Source: Cordia subcordata (taxonomy: Eukaryota > Streptophyta > Magnoliopsida > Boraginales > Cordiaceae). From it: DNA of 64,000 bases. The notes under the pieces are model-generated. The model had not been told where the DNA came from. It saw only the letters and a program-made list of their open reading frames with translations, and searched no databases. The stretch covers positions 40,071,501-40,135,500 of the forward strand of contig JAPTOF010000001.1 in the NCBI GenBank assembly GCA_028554755.1, written 5' to 3'. Position 1 is the first letter of the stretch, and every line of letters starts with the position of its first letter. The translations under genes were made by a program, and so were the position numbers. This document shows positions 1 to 12,548 of the stretch, one piece after another.

Positions 1-386
1 TCAATACTGCAAATCTTTTCCTCATCAATCTCACCAGCAGTAGTGATGCAAACCCCACTTGCTGCTTTTGCCATAGAGCACTTGAGTGAGCTGCACTTGA
101 TAATTTTGTGCTGAGACGATGAAAATGGAGAAGAGGGATGATGATCAGCAGAGTCAACCAACCACAGAAATGGTGCGTTTAAGTCAAGAACGATCGGGAC
201 TTGTGTGAGCGTTGCGCCCACGTAAATCTTGGCAACATACTGATGAGTTGACGCATCTTTTGTCACTGGAATGACTATGGAGTTTGGAAAAATTGGTCTT
301 TGAGCAAGAGAGAAATTAATGAAGAAGAAGATGATGATGAGAGGAAAAACGAGGAGAAATTGAACAGTATTGTAGAAGTATGCCAT
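1..386 (-). CDS. 5' end of EDGP / basic 7S globulin-like aspartic protease homologue, truncated by window edge, frameshifted
   Basis: Reading leftward from the ATG at 386-384, the product begins with a hydrophobic signal peptide (about residues 1-26, rich in Leu/Ile/Phe, ending in FSLA). It is followed by a segment of the type RPIFPNSIVIPVTKDAST and then QYVAKIYVG and VPIVLDLNAPFLW. This is the N-terminal pattern of the extracellular dermal glycoprotein / xylanase-inhibitor / basic 7S globulin branch of pepsin-like proteins, which are secreted to the cell wall and usually inactive as proteases. After FLW (about base 162) the family pattern continues only one frame over (VDSADHHPSS, then SSSQHKIIKCSSLKC and MAKAASGVC). 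One G therefore appears to be missing in the run at about 160-163. In the uninterrupted frame the family pattern is lost. Either this is a pseudogene or the assembly dropped a base. The rest lies beyond the left edge. The family call is firm; its status as functional or broken is open. Confidence 0.75.
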   Translation of the reverse strand, partial: MAYFYNTVQFLLVFPLIIIFFFINFSLAQRPIFPNSIVIPVTKDASTHQYVAKIYVGATLTQVPIVLDLNAPFLWLVDSADHHPSSPFSSSQHKIIKCSSLKCSMAKAASGVCITTAGEIDEEKICSI

Positions 387-3300
387 AGAGACAAAAGCAG
401 AGAAAGAGAGAGACGTTAGATTCGTTGAACAGTGTTTACGCAGAAAGGTCATAGAGGGAGGACCGTTTATGCGTGTTGCGGAAGCTAGACGTTGTTGTGT
501 GCGAAGTTCTAATAAGCTGCTTTTTAATTGGATAAGGACTTTCGACTTTTTGCTTCTGCAGACTAGATCAAAATCACTTCTACACTATAGCCTGTCCTTT
601 TCCGATCATGCTTTTCTTCCGGAGAACGCAACACTAGTTGTTTATTTTACCAATTGAAGTTCTACACTTGTCTCTACTTCCTTCTTTTTTGGACTTTTCA
701 AGTTTATTATAATTTAATGTTTCAAAAAAGTTATCGTGCTTGTTTGTAAAAATTTAAATAAAAATTGGAGGAGCTTGTAAAGCTGGGCGGATCCAAGCTT
801 ATGTTGCTGAACGTAGAAAGATATTGGCTTCTAAACTCTGTTTTAATATTCGTCATGTCTATCGAAAAATTAATAAATGTGTCAATTAGTTGGTCAATTA
901 TGAGTGGAGCCCTGAGCTAGGAAAGCATGTGATTGAATAATTCCCCGAGATCCCTCGAGAGGTTGATAGGTGAAGATACGACGAATTAGCTTCAATTAAA
1001 TATCTTTAAGTTAGTGTTGTCTACTTTAAAAAGAAAAAAAAATTAAATAAAAATTATTTTTCTATTACAAAATTGTCTTTTGATTTTTAGGTTGGCATTT
1101 GTGTTTACTTAGTTCAGATGTTCACATCAGTCTTTAGTTTTTTTTTTGGGTCAGATACATCTTAATTGAAAATTCAGAATAGAAGCTTCATAGTAAGACT
1201 ACTTAAAACGACCATAACAAGCATTGTCAATTTTTTTGACAAACTTGAAGAGATCTTGAGGGTCAATACTAATTAAAATATGCTTAACAAAAATGCTTTC
1301 CTCCATAGTGATGCTATAGAGAGTTGTTTATACCACATGATTTGGTGAGTCTTTGTTTAGGTTTTCCTTGGTCATTGTTTAAGCATTTTAGTCCATATAG
1401 TTTAAGTTAAATTGACTTTTTGGCATGTGATGCGTAATAATTCATTATCTGTATTCTCTTTTTCCATAATATTTATGTGATATAAAGCATATGCTGCATT
1501 CGTATATGGTAGCATAAAGACATGGGCTGATAGTGCCAAGATCGATCCATTAAAGCATATTCTTCCCCCACCTACAATAAAATATTGAAGATATCCTTAA
1601 GCATATATCCTCATGCCCATCCCTTTGGTTTGACAAATGGATCATTTCCAGCGATTGGCTTTTGGAAGTCCGGAAATTCTGCTTATTTGCCTTCCATATT
1701 GTTAAAGGATAATGACGTTAAATTTGAAATGCACATAACTAGTTTTGGCTCCGAATCTTCTTTGAAAGTTCACCATTGGGAAGCATCCTGACACAATGCA
1801 AAATGCTAAAGAACTTAGATAACATAGGTGCGGTGCTGGCCAGAAAAGCTCAAATCAAAGATCCTCTTTTAAGAATGGAAGAAATAAATAATTAAAAAGG
1901 AATGCTTTTTATACCTCGAAGAGAAAAAATTGTTGCAATATTTATGGATTTTGGCAGGGACACACATATGTCTCTCATTCCGCAGCGGTCTTTCACTTGG
2001 GTTCTTTGTGAAATTTATGTATAATTTACAATAGTTTGGATTGACCATTATTGTCGTCACGTTCTTAAGTATTTTGAATCAGTTAATCAGTTTTAATGTG
2101 GTGACAAGTTAGTAGTTAGACTTGAATCGTTACAGGTGACATTAGAATAGACTTAGGATAGATTCCATGTTACATGGGGTTCTAGATTGGAGCAGAGGCA
2201 ATTATATAATACACTATTTTACATTAATTATTTGTGAGATTTGTATGTATTTTATAATTGTTTGAGTTCACTACTATTATTATAACAAAGTTTAAATATT
2301 TACAGTCAGTTGATTAGACTCATTTGTGGTTCAAACCAGTGATTAAGCCTGAATAGTTACGCATTGAATGTGCTTTCCTTGCATTACACGTGTCCTGACT
2401 TATTTAAATGGGGCTTGCCGCATTACCCGTTTTATAATATTTCCCGGAGACCCGAAGCCTTATAGATTATCATTGGAATAAAGTTTTTCTTTTTCTTTTT
2501 GGTAGTAAATTATTCTAACCATATCAAAATTTTTTTCAATGATACGAAATATCTTTAAAAAAAAATCCTTCGGTTTATGTTAAATATCTCTCCACAAGAA
2601 ACAAGGTCTTATTTATGGCTCGTGTGAATTAGCTTTCAAAAAAAAAATTTAAAGAAGTTTAAAATTTTTAGTTTCCGTATTTTTAAAAATTTTATTTTTC
2701 TTAAATTTAATTCAAATACTTATTACAAATCAATTAAGTCACAAGAGCACTCACACAACACACTTCAATACATAATTTCCAAGAATAACGTAATTAAGGA
2801 CCCCATTTGAAATTAACTTTCTCTTTTAAAGAAAAGTACCTTCTTAATTTATGTTATTGGGTTCCTGACCGTGTTGAATGTTGCTTTTTTGCTGGGCATG
2901 GTCCATATGTCTTTAATCTTAATCTCTTTGGGCCGTAGTGGGATGAACCTTTTAATTTTAGTGCTCTCTCTCCCCTTTTTTTTTCTTTTTCTTTTCAATG
3001 ACGACAAATTTATTTTAAATACAATTACATTAAATTTTGTAAAAACGTAATATTTATCATGAAATTATTTTTGACTTCAAACTTTTTGTCACAAACAAAT
3101 TATGTTTCAACACATCCACCTAATCCTTAGGATAACCTTTATTTTTTTCTAAAAATATATATATGATGTCATGCAAAAAAATTATGCGTGCTGAATTTAG
3201 ACTATGACTCTATATTTATGTCTTGTCAAAAATGGAATTAGAAATTATTATTATTATTTTCAAGACCAGCCCTCATATAGAATTTATTTTAGTTATATGG

Positions 3301-4149
3301 TTTCTTTTTTCTAACCGTATCATGTATTTTAAAGTTCTCATTCCTACTGTGGAACTAGAAATTTTTCCTTTATAGAAGGAAATGAACATAATTTATTTCC
3401 GAAGCAAATTACTACATGTTTTCTACTTAAATAATCAATCGCAATCCCAAGTCAGTTATGTCATATGTGTATAGAAATATTAATTATTGTGCTAATTAGT
3501 TGACTAATTACGGGCTCAACATACCTCTTAGATGTTGAATAATTGAAATTCAGTCAGTAGTACAGCTAAAAAAAAGAAAAAAATAATAAGGCATTGCTCT
3601 TCAGTACCAATACAACCACTTTAGGTTCATTTAAATTGGTTTATTTTAAAATTATTTTTTATATATCTCCTGAAAAAAGTGTCTGGATTCACAGCTCCTT
3701 GTGCAATGGACAAAGGACAAGTCAATGGCCGGTGACTTATCCCCGCGTGTTGAAAAATGCAGGGGCATTGCTTGCCAATCACTAGGAGTTAGGCTAATAA
3801 GTGTGTCAATTGGTTTACTAATTTTAGTTTGCATTCCCTGGTCCTCTCTACGAATTAATGAGAATTTTAGAAAAAGATTGTAGAGAGGGTTCGACTCTTA
3901 GATTTGTATGATTGTAAGTTGTTTTACCTTTGTTAGAAGGAAAAAAGTATTTCTTTTAAAAAATTTAAAATTTTAACTCCTTAAAAAAAAGTTAAAATTG
4001 AAATTTTTTCAGAGCATCTGTTATTCTTTAATCTGATCCAAAATTTTATAGCAAAAAGTATATACTTTTTAAGAAAAAATTATTTTTTCTATTAAAAAAA
4101 AAAAGAGAGAAAGAAGAAGAAGAAAAAATGTAGTCTATTCATTAGGCCA
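387..4149. other. AT-rich intergenic DNA between protease homologue and phosphatase gene
   Basis: No coding region is convincing here. The open frames are short, without recognisable motifs or plausible splice partners. The stretch holds oligo-A/T runs and a pair of diverged direct repeats at about 2005-2361 (listed separately). A segment at about 3780-3900 ends in a GGTTCGACTC box resembling a tRNA B box, possibly a decayed SINE. Confidence 0.6.
2005..2361 (+). repeat. Two diverged tandem copies of a dispersed ~135-bp repeat (third copy at 18886-19016)
   Basis: Copies at about 2005-2138 and 2229-2361 share the order TTTGTGA(A/G)AT, a TTTA(C/T)AAT core, a TTATTAT segment, GTCAGTT(A/G)AT(T/C)AG and a closing GAAT-GTTAC block. 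The same order recurs near 18886-19016 next to a GTAACACCCTGTCC motif of the type seen at plant LTR ends. They are probably remnants of one old repeat family, perhaps LTR-derived; the class cannot be assigned from this window. Confidence 0.45.
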
Positions 4150-4288
4150 GGAAGAAAGTGAAGCCCAACCATGTACATGCTGACGTGGCAAAAACTTGTG
4201 GCTATGTCCATTTCTTTTCTCAACAAACCCCTCTCTCTCTCCTTCTGTGCTGACAAAGAAGCACTCAGTGGCAGCGTCTTGGTGGCGG
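4150..4288 (+). promoter_or_regulatory. Putative core promoter and non-coding first exon of the phosphatase gene
   Basis: A CT-rich tract (CTCTCTCTCTCC near 4231-4243), common around plant transcription starts, is followed by a more GC-rich leader ending in GGTGGCGG|GTAACT at 4288/4289, a good 5' splice site. The matching acceptor TTCTTGCAG lies at 5515, 82 bases before the phosphatase ATG. A GACGTGGC element lies just upstream at about 4182. The frame of the start codon runs into a stop within this leader, so the leader is non-coding. The transcription start itself is inferred. Confidence 0.45.
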
Positions 4289-5597
4289 GTAACTCTTCGT
4301 CTGGGAGTCTCTACTAATCTTTGTATAATTTGTTTCTGCCTTTAATTGTACTACGCTTTCCTTAATTTTTCTTTTCTTTTGGTTATTGTTTGATTTATTC
4401 TTTTGGTGGTTGAAATTACATGTTTGTTGGGTTTCTGAGACATACCCAGATTGTCTTTCGATCTGAGTATTTTTTTAAACATAGTTTTAACGTTGTAATT
4501 ATGTTTTTTTTTATTTTAATTCGAAAAAGAAATTAAGAAAATTGGTGCCTTTGCATTTTATTGAGTAAAAGTGTGAAGGGAAAACCTTTTTTTTTTTTTG
4601 GGGTTAATAATTTGATAGTTTATAATTTACAATAATGTGGCTCACTGTCCCCTGTCTAGTAATTTTGGAAGCCTTTTTTATGGGCACAGGGAGTTGTGAA
4701 AGAGGTGACTACTTTTCTCAAGAGTGATGACGTGGATCCGAACTTACAAAGGCAGGGTGGGTTGGGGGGATTAAAAGATATTCGTGCTAAACATGCTGGT
4801 CGTTAGATTAGTATTAGTATGGTGACACAGGGTCTAGCTTTGACGAAATTCGATTTTTTTTTTTAAGTTTATCTTCTAATGTGTTTTACTTGCATATGCA
4901 TAAATATGATCTTTTTCCTTTGGATTGGTTTCTTTCTAAATGCTGCATATAAATACACATTTACGCTCACTAGAACATATGAGTATAGGCATGTTCAGCA
5001 CACGCACTAGCTAGTTGATGGATTCCCAGTCAGCATCATCGATTTGCTAAATTAGTCAAGTTGAAGTCGTCCCTCGGAAAAGATTGAAGATCTCTGTCTC
5101 ATTTATATGCAAACTTTCCCTTTTCTCTTAGCATATGCCATATCTATGAATACCGTCTGAATTCCAGTAATTATGTGTTTAATAATTTTACAGAGTGGAC
5201 TACTTCTTAACATAGTGAAAAATCGGTAAAATTAATTGAAAATGTATATTTTTCCACTTGGTAAGACTTATGTAGTAGCGAAACTAGGCGAAAGTTAATT
5301 CATAATTCAAATATATGGTTTTCCATGTGGTAAGACTCTTATATAGAACACTTCTAACTTTTAGTTTGAAAATTATCTGTAAGTTCATAACTGCAAGCAA
5401 TTTTACCTCCGGAAATATTTTGTCTTTCAGTATTGTTCGCAACATATAGATGTCAGATGGACATGTATTGATTGTTGACCTTCATCAGTATGGAACTAAT
5501 AAACACTTCTTGCAGATTGTGTTTCTTCAAAGCCTTGTTAGTCTATCTCCAAAAGGGAAAGGAGTTGCAGCAAGGTGCATTGTTGCTCGTAGTTGAA

Positions 5598-8585
5598 ATG
5601 GATCGGTTTGACGAGATCTATAGGAAACATATAGCATCAATGTGGCAAGCTATCGTTGCAAAAAAAACAATGAAAGAGGATAACCTTCCATGCAAAATTG
5701 AAGAGGTAACAAATAATAATCCATAACTCACTTGGTTTATATCTACTATTGTATCATTACATTTGTAAATCCTCACATATTATTCAGGGACTCTATTTGG
5801 GTTCAATTGGAGCTGCCAATAACAAGAGTGCACTGAAGAGCTTGAATGTTGCACATATTTTGACAGTTGCCAGTTCCCTCTCCCCTGCTCATCCTAACGA
5901 TTTCATTTACCAGATCATTGATAGTAAGCAGTTTCTGATATTGCTTTGAGTTGTGTCCATTTCACTTTATATGTTCAGAATTATGCTCCTCTTATACCAA
6001 AATTTATTTTGTATCTGAATCATTTATTTCTTCAAAGTAGTCTATCATAGTGCTAGATTAACTTAAAGAATAAAGAAGTTAATTTGTCAGATTATGGGGA
6101 CTATTTCTCTACAATGTCTTCATTGAGTAGCTAAAAGTTGTTTCCAACTATCCTTTCCTGCATTTTTTTTTTCATTGAATTACTGAGATTGCTACCTCAA
6201 ACTTTTCATCAAATTGTTTTGTTTCCTAATGTTGGATTAACTTTTTAGTTTTACCGTTTGTGATTTATGTTTCTGATCTTGCCTTTTAATTGATACAGTA
6301 CCTGACAGAGAAGACGTGAATATATCTCGGTACTTCGATGAATGTTTTCAGTTTATTGAAGAAGCCAAAAGAGCAGGTGGTGTGCTGGTTCATTGCTTCG
6401 TTGGAAGATCCAGAAGGTAAACTTTTTAATACCTGAACATTAGTGTCAGTCCATCTATGCTTATAGAGGAATGTTAGCAAATTGATTGAGTGTCTGGCGA
6501 CTTGAACAAGTTTCCTTCATGTCTCAAAATGAAAAGGAAATAGTTTTTATGGGTAAGATCACTAGTTTTTCTACTAAAGTGAAGTTGGTTCTGTCAGTTG
6601 TATTGGCCAAGCCGACATGCTTTTTATAGGGAAATGTCAAGTTTGTATGTGCTTTTCTGAAATCCACCACATCCCGCTCTACTCCCCCTTCCCTTGGAAC
6701 CACGAAAAAGGAAAAAATGAATGAATAAGTAAGAAAGATAAGAAAAGAAAGGAAATGGATAATTTTCTTGGAGGAAAAATATTAGAGACAGTATTTCCAT
6801 GTAGGTATTGTTCAATCAACGCTATTGATGACGAGAACTATTAATACCCATTTTGTGGATATACTACAATTTAAACTACCTGGTGATACAACTTGTATGA
6901 GTAAATATATAGTGCACAAATGAAATAAGTTCAGCATTGAATCATCCCTAATGAGTTTGAGGTTATCTCTGGCTTGGTTCACTGGTTCACCTGTTATGTT
7001 GCCACCCGTGGAGGAGCTTCAGATGAAGCAAGCCTGCTTTACTGCTGCTTTACTCTTTTTCTGACCCGCATAGCTTTAATTGCCAGGTGCAGTTGTATGG
7101 TCCTTGAGCGCTTGCAATATATGTCGAATGTCTTTGACTTCTAGATGACTCTCTTTTCTTTCCTTGCTTTTCTCCTACTAAGCAGAATTGAATCTTGAAA
7201 AAATTGGTAAATATCTTGTGCATTTGCAATTGAGAGCTTCTTCATTTAAATAGTAGAAAAAGAAATAAAGTGTAGAAAAGAGAAGTATAGAACACATAAG
7301 CGGTCCAAAAGAGGAAGAGAAAGGACAAATAGGGTAAGAGAAAGGACAAATAGGTAGAGGATTGGTAAGACAATTATACACTTTTGATCTAGAAGCTTGA
7401 GCTTGAAAGGCATTATACACTGCCTCCTGCCAATATCCTTTCATATTTCGTGTTCAAAATGTCTGGAAGGGGTGCAACTCAAAAATGTCAGTGCAACTTG
7501 AAAATGTCAGTGAGTTATATGTCTTCTACTCTGCAGTGTGACTGTAGTGGTTGCTTATCTGATGAAAAAGCATGGTATGAGCTTTTCTGAAGCTTTTCAA
7601 CATGTGAAGAGTAAAAGACCGGTGGCCTCTCCTAATGCTGGTTTCATATCACAGCTGCAGAACCTAGAGAAAACTCTAAAAGGTACTTGTTTCCAATTAT
7701 TTGATTGGGGAAAAATTTTTATTAGATAAATTAATGATGCACTAATTTGAAGTGAGACTAACCCTCTTTCTTGTTGTCTATAATTATAACTTGGTACTTG
7801 TTCCCTTTGCCCAAACAGTTTTCAGTGTTATATAACATGTGAATACTTTTTAGAGGAATGTGAAAAAAATCTGCATATGAGCACCCAGATCAGTTAACTA
7901 ATTAGAAAATAATGAGAAACTTCTTACATTGTACATGTTAAAACACTTGTAATAGTTATGGTGATGTACATTTCTTTTGGGTATGGGGATCTCAGCCTTC
8001 GAAGCAGCATTCTGAGGAGAAACCAAGACAGATATACCATTCTCACTGAAAATGCTTGTTTATTTTGATAGTTTTTTGTTAGATATTCGTGTATGGTGGC
8101 ATGTCTACAGAGTGAAAGGGGGCAAAGATAATTAAGCACCTAATAAACACTTTTGAATTGTTTGGCAGAAAAACAGCTATATCAAAAACCTTACAGTTAT
8201 TATTTTTGGGCAGTTTCAACAATTACATATCATTTACAGTCCAAGGACAAGGAAAACATATTTTGGAGTACTATCGCAATGCCACGTCTATTTGCATGAT
8301 ATGCATTTGAAATATAGTCGTCATGTATCTCGGCTCTAGTTTTAGGCAAAATCCAGTTTACTGGGTGAAATTACATTCACGTAGAAAGTAATATTTGATT
8401 AGTGTTCGGAGTAATGTTTGTCTTCCGTTGTACCTTTTATCTAGTCCTCAAGGGTATCTTATGCTAAGGATTTCAGATTTTATTAACTAGTTTTTGAATT
8501 TGCAGGTGTAGGAAGTGCACAAGAAGTTCAGCATAATGACAGAGAGGCTATCCAAAAATCTGAACAATGTCTTACAATCGAATAG
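5598..8585 (+). CDS. Dual-specificity protein phosphatase (DsPTP1/MKP2-like), five coding exons, 195 aa
   Basis: Coding exons: 5598-5705, 5788-5923, 6299-6416, 7537-7682 and 8506-8585, all with GT/AG borders, 588 nt in total. The product belongs to the plant atypical dual-specificity phosphatases that remove phosphate from Tyr and Ser/Thr of MAP kinases. The signature HCFVGRSRS covers residues 113-121, with nucleophile Cys114 and phosphate-binding Arg120. The general acid is probably Asp84, in the loop before [22 protein letters not shown] (37-49), AYLMKKHGM and [13 protein letters not shown] are also typical of the family. The first 36 residues form a short basic leader like that of Arabidopsis DsPTP1 (198 aa). 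The start is the first ATG in the spliced frame; an upstream stop lies in the leader exon. It reads most like DsPTP1, but its place beside HIPP and LUL genes matches MKP2 (At3g06110), so it may be ancestral to both. No key residue is missing. Confidence 0.92.
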
Positions 8586-8741
8586 ATAGCTGGCTGCAGC
8601 AACAGTTGGAGCTTTGTGAAAATAAAGATGCACATATTGAATAAACATGAATGAGTTAAGCTGAGTTAATATGAATTGATCCGAGGGTGGTGAAGTAAAA
8701 TTGGTGGTTAACTGCACTAGAATGATATGTATATGAGGATT

Positions 8742-9144
8742 TTGGGTTTGGTTTGCCAAGCTTTTAGACGTTCAAAATTTTTTTCTGCGAGTTCAAAAGC
8801 TTAAGCTACTTTGTTTAGCACATTTCTAAACAAGTTTTTACACAAAAGTGAAAGCTAAAGAAATTGAAAAATTAGAAGCTCGAGATTAGAGCCTTTCAAA
8901 AAAAGCTTTTGAAAATTTGTTTTCACATTATGTCAAAAAATTATTTTTCTTCTTTTTTTAATAAGAAAATACTACTTATAATTTTGAAAGTCTAATATTG
9001 TCCTCATATAATTAATAACTCAATTTTTAAAATATTTAGCCAAACAATTAACAATTTTTATATTACATTACCTTTATCCAAAGTTTTACTAGTAAAAACT
9101 TAATAATTTAACAGTTGAAATCACACTTAGGCCAAACACAGCCT
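8742..9144. mobile_element. MITE-like element just downstream of the phosphatase gene
   Basis: About 400 bp, starting near GGGTTTGGTTTGCCAAG and ending in CTTAGGCCAAACACAGCC, whose reverse complement GGCTGTGTTTGGCC resembles the start. The interior is AT-rich with long A and T runs and no coding capacity. The ends are diverged and the target duplication is unclear (perhaps TTT), so superfamily is uncertain. It may overlap the 3' end of the phosphatase transcript. Confidence 0.5.
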
Positions 9145-10247
9145 TTGTAAGATGGCCTACCATTGTCATATTCTCTTTACCCCTAGCGACAAGTACTATT
9201 TTCTACATTGGTAGTACAAAATATACGTATTTAATTTATAATGACTTAGATTGTTTTATTAACATCAGTATGGACTCTTTAATTACAAGAGTATTTTGTG
9301 TCATGATCTCGATTAAATTTGACTCGTAGTCCAAGCCCAAGATATTCAGGCTGCTGGATTAAGTTGATTAGGTAAATTAGTCAAAAACAACTGCCACTAT
9401 CATTGGCACACCAAATCGGCATAATCGAGCCAAACACAGTGGTCCATTAGCCCATGCATAGTCGACTACTCGTCATGAATGACACCAATTATTCCATTTA
9501 AAACCTGATTTCCAATTTTTGGGGGGCTAATATTTAATTTCAAAGCTCCTCACCATACTATGCCGGGACGAAAATACTGTTAATAGAACTAGGCAATTTG
9601 TACCATGCTCTTTTATTATCACGCTTTTCTGTGCTCTCTTATCTTTGTTTACAATATTAATATTGTTTGTTTAAAATATTAATAATGTTTGTTTATAATA
9701 TTAATATTATTTATTTACAATATTAATACTGTGTGGGTTTGTGTGTGTTAATGTGTTTTTGTGTATATGTATGCAAGAGTAGTGAACAAATATATGTCAA
9801 ATATTGAACTAATAATTTATGAATAAATAGTAAAAAAAATTGTGAACAATATAATTAACGTGTTTGTCCATAACTTTCATATTATTGGTTCATAAATTTT
9901 ATGATTTTTGTTCACGAATGGTACACAGTACTTAGTGGATGTACAATTCTTAATGTACATAGTATAACTTCTCATAAAACTATATTACACATTTTAACTC
10001 CCCTGTGTAAGGAATTAATCAGAGTTATATATAGATTTAATAATATCTCTCGTACTTATTTAGAATCCATCTCCTCCTCTAATTTTTCACTTATTATTAT
10101 ATTCAAAATTAACGTGTTTAACAACAGTTACCAACTCATAACATAACTCTCCTCTTCTGTCGGAGCGTGGACAGATGGTGCTAAAGATAATAGTTTTAGA
10201 ATTTAAATATAACTATATAAGAAATGAAGTTAAAAATGTGAAACTTT
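9145..10247. other. AT-rich intergenic DNA
   Basis: No gene is visible. It contains the four-copy 22-bp tandem repeat at 9644-9731 and otherwise unremarkable AT-rich sequence. Confidence 0.6.
9644..9731. repeat. Tandem repeat, exactly four 22-bp units
   Basis: Each unit reads TTTGTTTA followed by an AATATTAAT core and a short tail. The units lie at 9644-9665, 9666-9687, 9688-9709 and 9710-9731 with a few substitutions and no length change. The AATATT core is self-complementary, so each unit can form a small cruciform. Confidence 0.85.
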
Positions 10248-10471
10248 GACTCGTTTGAATTGATTTTTTTTAAAAGTGTTTTTTTAACAGCTTTTAAAAA
10301 ATATATATTTTTTAAAAGCTGAAAATTCTAGTTTTTTTAAAAAAGTGTATTTAAGCTTTTCTCAGAATTTTAGCTTTTTTTAAAATCATATCAAATAATT
10401 ATTGTAAATTTAATATAACTTTTTCAGAAAAAAAATATTTTTTCTTAAAAAAAATCAATCCAAACATGTCC
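10248..10471. mobile_element. Tourist/PIF-like MITE, degenerate copy
   Basis: The left end GACTCGTTTGAATTGATT is mirrored by CAATCCAAACATGTCC on the right, with T-rich then A-rich interiors that fold back on each other. It is one of at least five copies in this window of a ~225-bp family with ends like GG(A/G)CTCGTTTGGATTG. It has no coding capacity. Confidence 0.65.
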
Positions 10472-11097
10472 TTTGACATCAAGATTTTCACGTTCATGGA
10501 TTATGACTCTATTTTAATCGTCCTACCAATCTTTGTAGAGCAAGTACTGTATTGTCACATTGACTTTTTCTTTTAGGTTATAACAGTCTTGACTTTGAAA
10601 ATTACGACGAGGGAAAAAAAAAAAAAAAAAAAAGATGGTGCGGTGTGACCAACCAGTCATCAACCTAGTTCTTACCAAATCCTTAGAAAATGCAGAGGGT
10701 AAAACTACATAAAGATCCGTTCTCTTGTCATGCCAATTATTGTATGACTCTAATAATTTAATACTTTTTGAAAAAGAATAACATTAATGCCGCTTTGTTA
10801 TATGCTTATTTTAAATCTTAAATTTATAAAACATATAATTTTATATGCATTTCAAACTTAAGATTTCAGATAAGCATATAAAACACAGCATTAAGATCAT
10901 TCTATTTTTGTTACTTAAACATTACCTCCTAAAAAATTACACGACAATGACAAGAGAATCCTCACAATTACTAAACACTCAAAGATGCTGTTCTGTTATA
11001 TGTTTATTTTTCGCATTGCGTGACAAGATTTTTCGAATTCATCTCAAATAACCGAACTTCTTGCACAACAGTGCGACTCAACACATGCATTAATTAA

Positions 11098-11317
11098 GGA
11101 CTCTTTTGAATTGGTTTTTTTTCAAAAGTGTTTTTTTTAACAGTATTTGAAAAATAAGTTTTTTTTAAAAGTCAAAATTTTTGGCTTCTAAAAAATTGTA
11201 TTTGTTTTTTTTTTTAATCTTAGTTTTTTAAAAAGCCAAATCAAAATGTTATAACAAATTTAATATAATTTTTTAAAATAATATTTTTTTTTCTAAAAAA
11301 TCAATCCAAACAAGTTC
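11098..11317. mobile_element. Tourist/PIF-like MITE, degenerate copy
   Basis: It starts directly after TAA with GGACTCTTTTGAATTGG and ends in CAATCCAAACAAGTTC. The family fold-back structure is present: a T-rich start, a central GCCAAATCAAAATG segment and an A-rich end. The left flank TAA fits the 3-bp target preference of PIF/Harbinger elements; the right duplication is mutated. Confidence 0.65.
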
Positions 11318-11417
11318 AATGTTGGTCAAAAAATTCGATTCCTTTACAACACAAAATTTATTTTTCAACTAACAGTCCACTGACAATGCGCCTAATCCTC
11401 TGTGGCACCATCCTGGG

Positions 11418-11465
11418 CACGTGACTCACGCCATATCAGCACATCCCACATCATCATGCCACGTG
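11418..11465. promoter_or_regulatory. Pair of palindromic G-boxes (CACGTG)
   Basis: CACGTG occurs at 11418-11423 (in GGGCACGTGACT) and again at 11460-11465 (in GCCACGTGTGTG), within a locally GC-richer patch. In plants this hexamer binds bHLH and bZIP factors. No gene is visible directly downstream (a nearby ATG at about 11671 gives only a very short frame), so a function is not shown. Confidence 0.35.
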
Positions 11466-12548
11466 TGTGCCCACATAATTTTTCACCCAAGCCCATTATT
11501 TTCCCTTTTGCCACTCAAGCCGTCTTCACTATGCGGCTCAGCTGGAGCCGAGCCAGAGCTAAATTTTGAGTGGTTTAATGTATGACCACTTTTTAGAATT
11601 TGCAGTTTTTGCAATAAAAGAAATTAAACGGTTAAGAAAATAGACAAAGAGGAAAGAAAGAAAGGACAAAATGGGGTTGAATTCTTGTGAGCAGATTTTG
11701 GAGTGAGGTTAGTGTGTGTGTGTGACTGAGATCTGATTTACCATTTAACTTTTTATGGATATTTTATGTACTTTTTGAATTTCATGATCCTGAACAAAAT
11801 CCATTGAATATATTCCAGTTCATGACATGTCGTGTGAGATTTTGTACATTCTTGTCATAGTTTTATGTAGCAAAAGAGTTGAAAGACCAACGATAAAATA
11901 ATGGAAAGGAAAAGGATTGGATTTTCTTTTTATAGATGAAGATAGGAATTTATAGGCCCGATTAATTTAAAATTAAGACGCAAATAAGAGGGTTGTTCAT
12001 TCTTGAACTCACACAACTCAGAGATTAACTTTTCTTCGGACCAATTTTATTAAACTCTGTATGTTACTAACTTAAATCATAGATCATTTTGACAAGATAA
12101 TGTATTCTTTAGTTAGACGCTTGTGGAATGGATAAAAACGTTTTAGAATTTCTCATCATCCACAAGAACTTAAAAAAAAAGAAAGAAAGGACTACTAGTT
12201 CGTCTCACTTAACTGGATATTTCATTTCTCTTTACGTAATGAAATCTTTTGACGGAAAAAAAATAAAAAGATCATTGGAATTAATTAATTAATTATAGCT
12301 AGGTATTTGATTTTGTGTTGTGTATGATTGTTATTTTATAATGTGCATTATTTCTTTAGAAATATGCGTGCTACACATACATGTTCAAGTAAATAATTAA
12401 TTTCGAAAAGAATATGTCTTTGCAACTAATATAAGATGACCATTTTCAATTTTTTTGCTAATATATACATATATAAAGTATAAATATTGGAGAATACCGT
12501 TTCTCTATGTTAGTAATTAACTGTGAGTTACAAAATCATCGTATGAGA

